Shown here: one piece after another, positions 52,332 through 60,211 of the stretch
Position numbering within the stretch: position 1 is the stretch's first letter
Layout of the letters: the number at the start of each line of letters is the position of its first letter
Program-made: the position numbers and the translations under genes
Assembly: GCA_030432695.1 (NCBI GenBank)
Contig: JAUILN010000014.1
Span: 1-64,000 of the forward strand
DNA length: 64,000 bases
DNA from: a bacterium
GTDB lineage: Bacteria > Planctomycetota > UBA1135 > UBA2386
Reading direction: 5' to 3'
Notes under the pieces: model-generated
Databases searched by the model: none
Told to the model about the DNA's origin: nothing
The model's input: the letters and a program-made list of their open reading frames with translations, nothing else

Positions 52332-54043
52332 CCACCATCGTGTTCGCCTACGCCGTCCCGGCCGGCCTCGAGCCGGTCGCGGGAGCAGTGCCCTGGGACG
52401 TGCTGGCGCGCCAGCTGCCCCGCTGGGTGGTGAACGCCGTGAACGACGGCCGCGACCGTGGCGTCCGCTACTTCCCGTTCCTCGGCGTGGTCGACGGCGC
52501 GAGGCGTTTCCTGGCACCCGAGGAGCCGCTGGCCGGTCCGTTGCTCCGTGAGCTGCACGGTCAGGATCCGGAGCCGGAGCGCCTGGTGGACGGCCTGCTC
52601 ACGCGGGACCGGTTGGAGCTGCGGCTGCTGGAGGGTTCGAGTGGCGCGATCCTGCAGACCTGGTCGCTGCCGTTCGATCCACTGGAGCCGTTGCGCGCGG
52701 CGCGGCACGCCGCCTTCGAGCTATGTGGTGCGCTCGGCATCGGTGGAGTTCCTGCGGCGCCGCCTGCGCTGCCGGGTCATCTCGTCGCCGACCTGCTGCT
52801 GGCCAGGGATTGCGTCCTCGCGCTGGAGGCCGGAATGCCTCTGGGGCCGTCGGTCGAGCACGCGGTGCCGCATGCGTTGCGAGCCTGGCGGGGTGCTCCG
52901 AGCGACCGTGATCTGCAGGTGCTGGTGTTCGACGCGGCGCGACTGTCGCTGCGGCACGGTCTCTCGATCGAGGCTGCGGTCGACGGACTGCGGGCGCTCG
53001 CTCGCGAGCCGTCGACCGATGTCGCCATCCTGCGCGACACAGCGCGTGCGGTGCAGGCCGCGCGACGAGTCGACGCGCTGGTGGAGGTGCAACGGGCCCG
53101 GCTCCGGCGGAGCCCGGACGACCCCGAGCTGCTCGCCGAGGTGGGAGGTAGCCTCGTCGCCGTCGGCGCGCAGTCCGAAGCGCTGGCCGTGCTGCGCCGC
53201 GCGGTGGCGGCCGGTTGCGTCGACGTGCGGGTCCGGGCCCGGCTCGCGGCCTGCGAGGAACTCGCCGGCGAGTTCGCGCGGCGGGATGCGTTGCTTGCCG
53301 AGCTTCGCGAGGAACTCGACGAGGCGGCGGCGCCACCCGAGGTGCTGCGACTGTTGGCGAGCTGGTCGGTCGACCGCGGCGACTACGTGCGAGCCGCGCG
53401 CCTCGTGGATCGGGGGCTGCAGGCCACGCCCGACCACATCGGTCTGTGGATCGAACGTGGTCGATCGTGCCTGGGTCGACACCGGGCCGAGGAGGCGCGG
53501 CAAGCGCTTCTCCGCGCCCGGGAACTCGGACCGGGGCCGGAGGCGTCGATCGAGATCGAACGGCTCCTGCGGGTTGCCGAGGACGGTGGGCTGTTGCCCG
53601 AACTCGCCGCGGTCGAGGACCTGCTAAGGGGCGGCAACCTCCGCGGCGCGCTGCGCGCCGCGCGTCGATTGAGCCGTCGTCACGCCCACGTGCCGGAGGT
53701 GTGGTTGCTGCTCGGGATCGTCCGACAGCGAGCCGGGCACCTGCTGCGCGCGATCCGGGCCCTGCGCCGGGCGCTGTCGCTCGCGCCGCAGCTCGCCGAG
53801 GCGCACAACCGCCTCGGCATCCTGCTGGCGCAGCGTGGCCGCGACGCCGCGGGGCACACGCACCTACGTCGCGCGGTCGAACTCGCGCCCGACGACCCGG
53901 TGGGCTGGATCCATCTCGCACAGGTCGCCGGCCGGTTGGGTAACGTGCGCGAGGCTCGCCAGGCACTGCGCCGTGCCGAGGACGCCGGGGGGCGGGGCGA
54001 GGTCTTCGAGCAGGTGCGCGCGGCGGTGGACGAGGCGCGGTAG
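52328..54043 (+). CDS. TPR-repeat protein
   Basis: 571 residues from TTG 52328, which overlaps the upstream stop (TTGA); GTG 52340 is an alternative. The N-terminal third (FAYAVPAGLEPVAGAVPWD, VRYFPFLGV) resembles a small alpha/beta domain. From about 250 on, degenerate 34-residue helical pairs are seen (LGIVRQRAGHLLRAIRALRRALSLAPQ, then AEAHNRLGILLAQRGRDAAG and HLRRAVELAPDDPVGWIHLA), the signature of tetratricopeptide repeats used for protein-protein contact. No signal peptide. Probably cotranslated with the YetA-like protein. Confidence 0.85.
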   Translation: MTTIVFAYAVPAGLEPVAGAVPWDVLARQLPRWVVNAVNDGRDRGVRYFPFLGVVDGARRFLAPEEPLAGPLLRELHGQDPEPERLVDGLLTRDRLELRLLEGSSGAILQTWSLPFDPLEPLRAARHAAFELCGALGIGGVPAAPPALPGHLVADLLLARDCVLALEAGMPLGPSVEHAVPHALRAWRGAPSDRDLQVLVFDAARLSLRHGLSIEAAVDGLRALAREPSTDVAILRDTARAVQAARRVDALVEVQRARLRRSPDDPELLAEVGGSLVAVGAQSEALAVLRRAVAAGCVDVRVRARLAACEELAGEFARRDALLAELREELDEAAAPPEVLRLLASWSVDRGDYVRAARLVDRGLQATPDHIGLWIERGRSCLGRHRAEEARQALLRARELGPGPEASIEIERLLRVAEDGGLLPELAAVEDLLRGGNLRGALRAARRLSRRHAHVPEVWLLLGIVRQRAGHLLRAIRALRRALSLAPQLAEAHNRLGILLAQRGRDAAGHTHLRRAVELAPDDPVGWIHLAQVAGRLGNVREARQALRRAEDAGGRGEVFEQVRAAVDEAR

Positions 54044-54053
54044 GGTTCGGGCC

Positions 54054-54782
54054 GTGCCCGACCAGCGTCGCCATCGCGGAGCCCACCCGGAGGACGGGGC
54101 GCTGTTCGCGCCGTCGGCCCACGCGGTGTTGCGGACCGCCTGCGGCGAACTTTCCTGGCTGCTCTCCCGTGGCTACCCGGTGGTTGCGACCACGGCCTTG
54201 GTGGGCGACCGGCACCGACTGGTCGAGCGGCAGCGGATCGCGGTCCGGCGTGCCGCGTGCTCGGACCGCGCGCGGTCGACGCGCATCGCTCAGCGGGTGG
54301 CAGCCGGATCCTGGCAGGGTCGGGAGGTCTGGGTCGACGGCTTCAACGTGCTGGTGACCGCCGAGGCCGCGTTGGCCGGTGGGGTCCTGCTGAGGTGCCG
54401 CGACGGTGCGCTCCGCGACATGGCCAGCATGCACGGCAGCTATCGTCGGATGGAGGAGACCGACGCGGCGCTCGACGCGGTCGCGGCGACTCTCCGCCGT
54501 CACCACGTCGCGTCCGCGCGCTGGCTATTCGACCGCCCGGTGTCGAACAGCGGCCGGCTGGCCGAACGTCTGCGGGCGAGGAACGAACCGGGTTGGACGG
54601 TCGAGGTGGTCGAGGATCCCGACCGGGTGTTGGCCGAGGCGCCGCCACCGGGGGTCATCGTCGCGACCGCCGACGCAGGCATCCTCGACCGGGGCCCGGC
54701 CGCGCTCGACCTGGCGGGTCACGTGGTTGCCGAACTGGAGAGCCGACCAGCCGGCCAGCTGGTCGACTTCACGGATTCGTGA
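54054..54782 (+). CDS. DUF434/DUF5616 protein, NYN-like
   Basis: 242 residues from GTG 54054, ten bases after the TPR gene. The N-terminal part (LRTACGELSWLLSRGYPVVA, TALVGDRHRLVERQRIAVRR) is DUF434 and the second part (EVWVDGFNVLVTAEAALAGG, GALRDMASMHGSYRRMEET) is DUF5616. The VDGFNVL motif and later acidic residues recall PIN/NYN-type nuclease folds, so an RNase role is possible. The family occurs in archaea and bacteria and has no proven function. Confidence 0.88.
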   Translation: MPDQRRHRGAHPEDGALFAPSAHAVLRTACGELSWLLSRGYPVVATTALVGDRHRLVERQRIAVRRAACSDRARSTRIAQRVAAGSWQGREVWVDGFNVLVTAEAALAGGVLLRCRDGALRDMASMHGSYRRMEETDAALDAVAATLRRHHVASARWLFDRPVSNSGRLAERLRARNEPGWTVEVVEDPDRVLAEAPPPGVIVATADAGILDRGPAALDLAGHVVAELESRPAGQLVDFTDS

Positions 54783-54904
54783 GCAGGTCGGCCCGCGAGT
54801 GGGCGAGGATTCGAGCCTCGATCGCCCGGGCCCGAGTTGCGTCCGATCCGCCTCGTCGTCGAACATCGGGCGCCGCCTCGACCGGGCGGACCCGAGAGAT
54901 CCCC

Positions 54905-56101
54905 ATGGACGACCCCCTGCTGCGCTGGCGCTCCGAGTTCTCGATCGTCGAGAAGGCCAACTATCAGATCAGCAACTCGCTCGGCGCGATGCCGGACCGG
55001 GCGCGGAGTTCGATGCTCGAGTATGCCGACACCTGGGACGCGCGGGGCGTCCGGGCCTGGGGCGATCGCTGGTGGAACCTGCAGTTCGAGTTCGCGAGCC
55101 TCGTCGAGAACATCCTCGGTGTCGACCACGGCACGGTGTCGATGCACCAGAACGTCGCGATGGCCTCGCAGTCGATCCTGAGCTGCTTCGACTTCCCCGA
55201 CGAGCGCAATCGGATCGTCTACACCGACCTGAACTTCCCGTCGGTGATGTACCTGTACGAGCAGTACTCGCAGCGCGTCGGCGCGGAGGTGGTGCGGGTG
55301 CCCGCGGCCGCCGACGGGATCACCGTCGACCTGCAGCAGCTGTTGGAGGCGATCGACGAGCGCACGCGGTTGGTGCCGATCAGCCACGTGCTGTTCCGCA
55401 GCGGCTTCATCCAGGATGCCGCGGCGATCGTCGCCCGGGCCCGCGAGGTCGGCGCGGTGGTGATCCTCGACGTCTACCAGTCGGTGGGTTCCGTGCCGCT
55501 GAAGCTGAAGGAATGGGGCGTCCACGCGGCGGTTGGAGGTGCCCTCAAGTACTGCTGCGGTGGGCCGGGCAACTGTTTCCTCTACGTCGACCCGGAGCTG
55601 CGCGGCCAGCTGCAGCCGGGCTTCACCGGCTGGGCGGCGCACAAGGATCCGTTCGCGTTCTCCGCAGCGGGGCAGGACTACCGGGACGACGGCGGCCGCT
55701 TCCTCAACGGCACCCCCAACGTGCCGGCGCTGTACGCCGGCATCGAGGGGGTGCGCATCGTGCACGACATCGGGGTCGAGACGATCCGCAAGAAGAGCCT
55801 CCGGATGACCGCCAAGGTGCACGCCGCCTGCGACCGGCACGGCTTTCCGTTGCGCTCGCCGCGCAGCGAGTCGCAGCGTGGCAACCACGTGTCGGTCGAC
55901 GTCCCGCACGGCTACGAGGTCTGTCAGGTCCTCAACGAGGCCGATGTGGTCTGCGACTATCGGCCGGGCGCCGGCATCCGCCTGTCGCCGCACTTCTATA
56001 CCACCGACGCCGAGGCGGTCGCCGCCGTCGACGCGATGGCGCAGGTGCTGGAGACCAGGGAGTACGAGCGCTTCCTCGGCGCCTCGCGCAAGCCGGGGTA
56101 G
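54905..56101 (+). CDS. Kynureninase-like PLP-dependent enzyme (class V aminotransferase fold)
   Basis: 398 residues, close to bacterial kynureninases. The N-terminus (QISNSLGAMPDRARSSMLEY, then DTW...GVRAWGDRWW) is the kynureninase pattern. IVYTDLNFPSVMYLYEQYSQ, VVILDVYQSVG (Asp189, pyridine-N partner) and GGALKYCCGGPGNCFLYV (Lys215, the PLP Schiff-base lysine) follow. Kynureninase cleaves kynurenine or 3-hydroxykynurenine to anthranilates and alanine. A cyclase/formamidase and a Rid-family protein lie 2.3-3 kb on, which supports the assignment, but isopenicillin-epimerase or desulfurase relatives cannot be excluded. Confidence 0.82.
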   Translation: MDDPLLRWRSEFSIVEKANYQISNSLGAMPDRARSSMLEYADTWDARGVRAWGDRWWNLQFEFASLVENILGVDHGTVSMHQNVAMASQSILSCFDFPDERNRIVYTDLNFPSVMYLYEQYSQRVGAEVVRVPAAADGITVDLQQLLEAIDERTRLVPISHVLFRSGFIQDAAAIVARAREVGAVVILDVYQSVGSVPLKLKEWGVHAAVGGALKYCCGGPGNCFLYVDPELRGQLQPGFTGWAAHKDPFAFSAAGQDYRDDGGRFLNGTPNVPALYAGIEGVRIVHDIGVETIRKKSLRMTAKVHAACDRHGFPLRSPRSESQRGNHVSVDVPHGYEVCQVLNEADVVCDYRPGAGIRLSPHFYTTDAEAVAAVDAMAQVLETREYERFLGASRKPG

Positions 56102-56115
56102 GCGATCGGATCAGA

Positions 56116-56146
56116 GAGTCCGTAACCATCTCGGTTCTACGGACTC
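56116..56146. terminator. Hairpin after the kynureninase-like gene
   Basis: Perfect 9-bp stem GAGTCCGTA / TACGGACTC with a 13-base loop, 15 bp after the stop codon. It lies between convergent genes and is a reasonable terminator without a clear T tract. Confidence 0.5.
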
Positions 56147-56150
56147 ACTT

Positions 56151-56182
56151 CGCGTCTCCGCGTCTCCGCGTCTCCGCGTCTC
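56151..56182. repeat. Four tandem 8-bp repeats (CGCGTCTC)
   Basis: CGCGTCTC is repeated four times without mismatch, followed by TGCGGC, in the short gap between convergent genes. Such CTC/CGT-rich tandem repeats are common in high-GC intergenic regions and probably vary in copy number by slippage. Confidence 0.85.
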
Positions 56183-56205
56183 TGCGGCCGCTACGCGGCC
56201 CTGTC

Positions 56206-56236
56206 GAGCGTGCGACTTCGATGAAGTCACACGCTC
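56206..56236. terminator. Long hairpin at the 3' end of the lipoprotein gene
   Basis: GAGCGTG / CACGCTC plus GACTTC / GAAGTC give a 14-position stem with one mismatch and a three-base loop. It overlaps the last bases of the minus-strand gene, including its stop, and probably ends that transcript. Confidence 0.6.
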
Positions 56237-58271
56237 AGAGCGCGACGATGCTGCGCTCACCGGTGGTCAGGTCGACGTGGAACAGCGCGCCGAGGGCGAG
56301 GTCGAAGATCACCGCCGCACTCTGGCCGCGCAGCGCACAGGCCGCGCGTGGCGCGAGCAGGCTCGGACCGATCCCGAGCTGCGGCGGGCGGCCGTTGCTG
56401 GATTCGCTCCAGTTCGCGGAGGCGCTCGGCGAGAGTACCAGCGAGGTGTCGGCCACCGCGCCCATGGTGTCCGTGAGCGGATCGAGGAACAGCGTGCGCA
56501 GGCGGGTGCGCAACAGGGGTGGGTCACCGAATTCCGACTGCAGGCCGCGCGACACGTCGACGCGGGTGATGCCGCGGCCGTGCGGTGCAGGGCCGCCGAG
56601 CTGTTCCAGATGGCTGATCCAGGCGATGCCCTGGTGGAAGACCAGGTCGCCGATGCCCGGTAGATTGCCGAGCGGCAGGATCGTCTCGCGGCCCGGAACG
56701 GCGGGATCGAGGATCACCAGTCGGGCGGCCTCCGTCGGTCCGGGGTCGCGGACCAGTGCCGCCAGCGCGCCGCTGTCCGAGTCGAAGGCCAGCGCGAGGG
56801 CTTCGCCGTCCACGTCGGCGCTATCCAGGAAGCGTCGTTCGAAGTCGACGATCTGGATCCGCACGCGCTGATCGATGGGAACCGTCCAGGCAGCGGCCTC
56901 GCGGTTGGCATCGACCGCGGCCGGCGCGGTCACCCCGGGCATCACGCCGCCTCGCTCGGCGCGGGCGTTGGCGAGGTCGAGCCAGTGGACGCCGTCGGGG
57001 ACCAACACGGCGACCCGATCGGTGCCCGTGCGGTGGTCGAGTGCCAGGGTCTTTCGCCAATCCGGTCCCGCGGGCAGTCCACGCGGCAGCAGCGGTTCGC
57101 GAATGCTCGAACCCGAGGTGAGGTCGATCTCCTCGGGGTTGCCCTCGATCAGGACGAAGGCCCGTTCGCCGACCGAGACGACAGCGTCGAGTTCGGGCTC
57201 GCCGGTGACCGAGGTGCGGGCCAGCGTCGTGGTGTCGACCCGGATCAGGCCCTGGTCGCCCGTGCACAGCACGGCGCCGAGCGCAGCCGCGTAGCTCAGC
57301 GACCGGACCCTGCCGAGGTTCGCGCCGGAGCCGGTGAATTGGCCGGCGATCTGCTCGGCCAGCGACTGGCCGCGGGTGATGCGCCATAGCATGCCGCCGC
57401 GTTGGTCGGCGGCGTAGAAGGTCGAGTCGTCCGGGCCGCGGCACAGCGCCGAGGGTTGGAAGTCGAGGCCGGCTCGGACCGCGATCACCGCGTCGGAGCC
57501 GTCGACGGACGAGAAGCCGAAGCCGTCGAGGCTGGTGAAGGCCAGTTCGTCGGTTCGTCCGGTCGCGATCGCGTGGCTCGCCAGCAAGAACGGTCCGGGA
57601 GTCTGGATGCTGCCGCTCGTCGCCCCTGCGAAGTCGACCGTGACGAAGTCGTCGATCGGGCACTGGCAGTCGCGACCCCAACCGGACATCCGCATCACCG
57701 CCCGGTCGCCTCCGTCCATCGGCGTGAACAGGCCGAGCGACGGAGCTGTCTGGAAGGGCTCGATCGGAAGTGGGTGGTTCGATTGAGTCCCGGCTTCCAG
57801 GTCCAACACCACGGCGTCGAGCCCAGTTCCCACATACGACTCCTCGTCCGGCCCGAGTCCCAGACCGATGCCGACCAGGCGGTCGGACCCCGGTGCGGAG
57901 CGCAGACTGCTCAGCTCGCTGAACAGCCAGCGCAGCCGTTCTCGCTGTACCGTGCCCGCGGAGTTCCGCGCGCCGCCGGCCGCGATCTGCACCACCTCGA
58001 GTTCATTGCGCCCGAACTCCAGAGGGACCTCGGCGCGCCAGGTGCGGAAGCCATCGTCCGAGGTGGCGGCGACCCCGGCGACCTCGACGCCTCCCTGCTC
58101 CTCGGTCGCGATCCCGCGGACGATCGTCGTGCTCGAATTCGTGCGGGTCGAGTTCGGGCCGAGCACCCGGACCTCGCCCGTGGGTGGCTGGACCGGAGTG
58201 CCTCCGCCGCCGGAGCAGGCGGCGGCGACGAGCGCGAGGGCGAGCGGGGCGAGCGGGATCGGGCAGCGCAT
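56235..58271 (-). CDS. Lipoprotein with beta-propeller-like repeats
   Basis: 678 residues from ATG 58271, giving a lipobox (ALALVAAACSGGG, Cys near 21); an ATG four codons earlier is also possible and has GGAG directly before it. The mature protein is beta-rich with repeated short blocks (DAVVLDLEAG, GLIRVDTTTLARTSVTG, VHWLDLANARA, LVILDPAVPGRETI, ITRVDVSRG) as in WD40/YVTN-like propellers. A short N-terminal beta domain (STTIVRGIATEEQGGVEV) precedes it. No enzymatic motif. Likely a surface or periplasmic binding protein, transcribed opposite to its neighbours. Confidence 0.82.
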   Translation of the reverse strand: MRCPIPLAPLALALVAAACSGGGGTPVQPPTGEVRVLGPNSTRTNSSTTIVRGIATEEQGGVEVAGVAATSDDGFRTWRAEVPLEFGRNELEVVQIAAGGARNSAGTVQRERLRWLFSELSSLRSAPGSDRLVGIGLGLGPDEESYVGTGLDAVVLDLEAGTQSNHPLPIEPFQTAPSLGLFTPMDGGDRAVMRMSGWGRDCQCPIDDFVTVDFAGATSGSIQTPGPFLLASHAIATGRTDELAFTSLDGFGFSSVDGSDAVIAVRAGLDFQPSALCRGPDDSTFYAADQRGGMLWRITRGQSLAEQIAGQFTGSGANLGRVRSLSYAAALGAVLCTGDQGLIRVDTTTLARTSVTGEPELDAVVSVGERAFVLIEGNPEEIDLTSGSSIREPLLPRGLPAGPDWRKTLALDHRTGTDRVAVLVPDGVHWLDLANARAERGGVMPGVTAPAAVDANREAAAWTVPIDQRVRIQIVDFERRFLDSADVDGEALALAFDSDSGALAALVRDPGPTEAARLVILDPAVPGRETILPLGNLPGIGDLVFHQGIAWISHLEQLGGPAPHGRGITRVDVSRGLQSEFGDPPLLRTRLRTLFLDPLTDTMGAVADTSLVLSPSASANWSESSNGRPPQLGIGPSLLAPRAACALRGQSAAVIFDLALGALFHVDLTTGERSIVAL

Positions 58272-58397
58272 CGGCGATTCCATCTCCTTCACGGGGAACG
58301 GGTTCCGCGGGACTGGCGGGAGGTTCCCGGGTCCGGATTGTGCCAGGGACGGGCGAGGATGTGGGGGCATTCATGGCTCCCCGGGCAAGATGGAACC

Positions 58398-59030
58398 ATG
58401 GGTCGGATCTATGACGTCTCGGAGCCGCTGTCACAGGCTACCGCGGTCTTTCCCGGCGATACGCCGTTCAGCCAGGACTGGGTGATGAGGATGGAGGACG
58501 GGATGTCCTGCAACGTCTCCACGATCCACATGTCGGTGCACTGCGGGACCCATACCGACGCGCCGCTGCACTTCGATCCGGCCGGCCGCAGCATCGCCGA
58601 GGTCGACCTGGAGCCCTACCTCGGGCGCTGTCGGGTGCTCGAGGTGCGCGGCGAGGGCGATCCCGCGCTGATCCCCGCCTCGGCGCTGGAAGGGGCCGTG
58701 CTCGACGGGGTGGAGCGGGTGCTGTTCCGGACCGTGGAGGTGCACGACGCGACCCGGTTCGACCCGGGGTTCACGGCCCTCGGTCCGGAGGCCGCCGCGG
58801 TGCTGGTGGCGAAGGGCATCCGACTGGTCGGCATCGACACGCCGAGCATCGACCACGCCAGCGCCAAGGAGCTGCACGGCCACCACGTGCTGTATCGGGG
58901 CGGCGTGGCGATCCTGGAGAACCTCGATCTGCGCGGCGTGCCGGTCGGCGACTACGAGCTGATCGCGCTGCCGCTGAAGATCGTCGCGGGGGACTCGTCT
59001 CCGGTGCGGGCGATCCTGCGCGAGCTGTAA
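58398..59030 (+). CDS. Cyclase-family protein, kynurenine-formamidase-like
   Basis: 210 residues from ATG 58398. The metal-binding motif VHCGTHTDAPLHF (H48-x-G-T-H52-x-D54-x3-H58) is intact, and PSIDHASAKELHGHH supplies the second conserved cluster. The fold is that of KynB-type arylformamidases, which hydrolyse N-formylkynurenine, but the cyclase family also includes other hydrolases. With the kynureninase-like gene 2.3 kb upstream and a Rid-family gene five bases downstream, a role in kynurenine catabolism is a fair inference. No tryptophan 2,3-dioxygenase gene is present in the window. Confidence 0.85.
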   Translation: MGRIYDVSEPLSQATAVFPGDTPFSQDWVMRMEDGMSCNVSTIHMSVHCGTHTDAPLHFDPAGRSIAEVDLEPYLGRCRVLEVRGEGDPALIPASALEGAVLDGVERVLFRTVEVHDATRFDPGFTALGPEAAAVLVAKGIRLVGIDTPSIDHASAKELHGHHVLYRGGVAILENLDLRGVPVGDYELIALPLKIVAGDSSPVRAILREL

Positions 59031-59035
59031 GGTCG

Positions 59036-59449
59036 ATGCAGATGAAACGACCGATCAACCCCGAGGACCTCGCCGAGCCGATCGGCTTCGCGCATGCGTG
59101 GCTGGTGGAAGGCGCGGACGGCGCTGCGTCGACGCTCTACCTGGCGGGCCAGTGTGGCTACGACCGCGAAGGCCGCGTCGCGCGACCCGGCGATCTCGTC
59201 GGCCAGCTCGATGACGCGCTGACCAACATCGGCAGCATCCTGCGCGACGCGGGCATGGCGTTCGACGACGTGGTGCAGCTCAACTTCTACGTGACCAGTC
59301 GCGACGACTACGCGGCGGCAAGGCGCGCCTTCGGCCAGATCTGGAAGCGGCACTGCGGGCGTCACTATCCCGGCATGGCGATGTTCCAGGTGGTGTCGCT
59401 GTTCGATCCGGACGCGCGCATCGAGGTGCAGGGGATTGCCGCGCGGTGA
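59036..59449 (+). CDS. Rid/YjgF-family protein
   Basis: 137 residues, five bases after the cyclase gene. The family core is visible: LYLAGQCGYDREGRV, LVGQLDDALTNIGSILRDAGM, DDVVQLNFYVTSRDDYAAAR. The Arg that in RidA binds imine substrates (in the PARS stretch) is replaced: the region reads YPGMAMFQVVSLFDPDARIEV. It is therefore unlikely to be a classical enamine/imine deaminase and may belong to another Rid subgroup, some of which occur in aromatic-degradation clusters. Confidence 0.9.
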   Translation: MQMKRPINPEDLAEPIGFAHAWLVEGADGAASTLYLAGQCGYDREGRVARPGDLVGQLDDALTNIGSILRDAGMAFDDVVQLNFYVTSRDDYAAARRAFGQIWKRHCGRHYPGMAMFQVVSLFDPDARIEVQGIAAR

Positions 59450-59470
59450 GGATCGGGGCATAGCGGGGGC

Positions 59471-60103
59471 ATGACCTCGCCCTCCGATCCCTCGCCCGCT
59501 CTCGAAGCCCGCCTCGCCGCACTGGAGTCGACCAACCGCGAGTTGGCCGGCCGCCTGCGCCGGCGGCGCGCCCTCGGCCTGGCGGCCTGGCTCGCGGTGC
59601 CGCTGCTCGCCTGGACCTCCCAGCGATCGCCCGGCAGCTTCGACGAGGTCACCGCGAGCGCGTTCAAGCTGGTCGACGACCAGGGCCGGGTCCGGGCCGC
59701 GCTGGAGTTCGACCCGCGCGGCGAGCCGCGCCTGCAGTTGAACGACACCAAGGGCGGGCCGCGCGTGCGCATCCGGGTGCGCAACCAGGAGGCGTTCGTG
59801 AACCTGTTCGACGAGGAGGGGCACACCCGACTCGGCCTGGCGATCGGCGAGAGCAGCGATCCGCACGTGATGCTGCTCGACCGCACCGAGCGACCGCGCT
59901 ACCAGCTCACCACGAATGCCGAGGGTGCGCCCGGGATGATGTTCGTCGGCGCGGACGGCACCATCTGCCGTGGCCTGGGGATCGATGCGAAGGGCGAAGC
60001 CTGGACGATCGACACACCGCTGCGGGCTGTCGGCGACGGCGCGGCCGAAGGAGCGGACGCGGCCGACGCCGACGCGACGGGCGGCGACTCGCGGAAAAAG
60101 TGA
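59471..60103 (+). CDS. Membrane-anchored coiled-coil and beta-repeat protein
   Basis: 210 residues. A coiled coil (about 10-30, LEARLAALESTNRELAGRL) precedes a membrane segment (about 36-48, LGLAAWLAVPLLAW), then short beta strands repeat (FKLVDDQGRVRAALEFDPRG, LFDEEGHTRLGLAIGES, MFVGADGTICRGLGIDAKG), each with a D/G-rich turn. The tail is acidic and Ala-rich. No known function; the arrangement suggests an exported beta-solenoid-like part. Confidence 0.78.
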   Translation: MTSPSDPSPALEARLAALESTNRELAGRLRRRRALGLAAWLAVPLLAWTSQRSPGSFDEVTASAFKLVDDQGRVRAALEFDPRGEPRLQLNDTKGGPRVRIRVRNQEAFVNLFDEEGHTRLGLAIGESSDPHVMLLDRTERPRYQLTTNAEGAPGMMFVGADGTICRGLGIDAKGEAWTIDTPLRAVGDGAAEGADAADADATGGDSRKK

Positions 60104-60211
60104 GCCGGAGGAGGGCGGTTCTTCGCCTGCTCAGCACCCCACCGTGCCGAGCCGAGGCGAGTGACCCGGGCTCCTGGGACGGGCGGGTGCCTTTCCTCGA
60201 TCCGTCCACCT

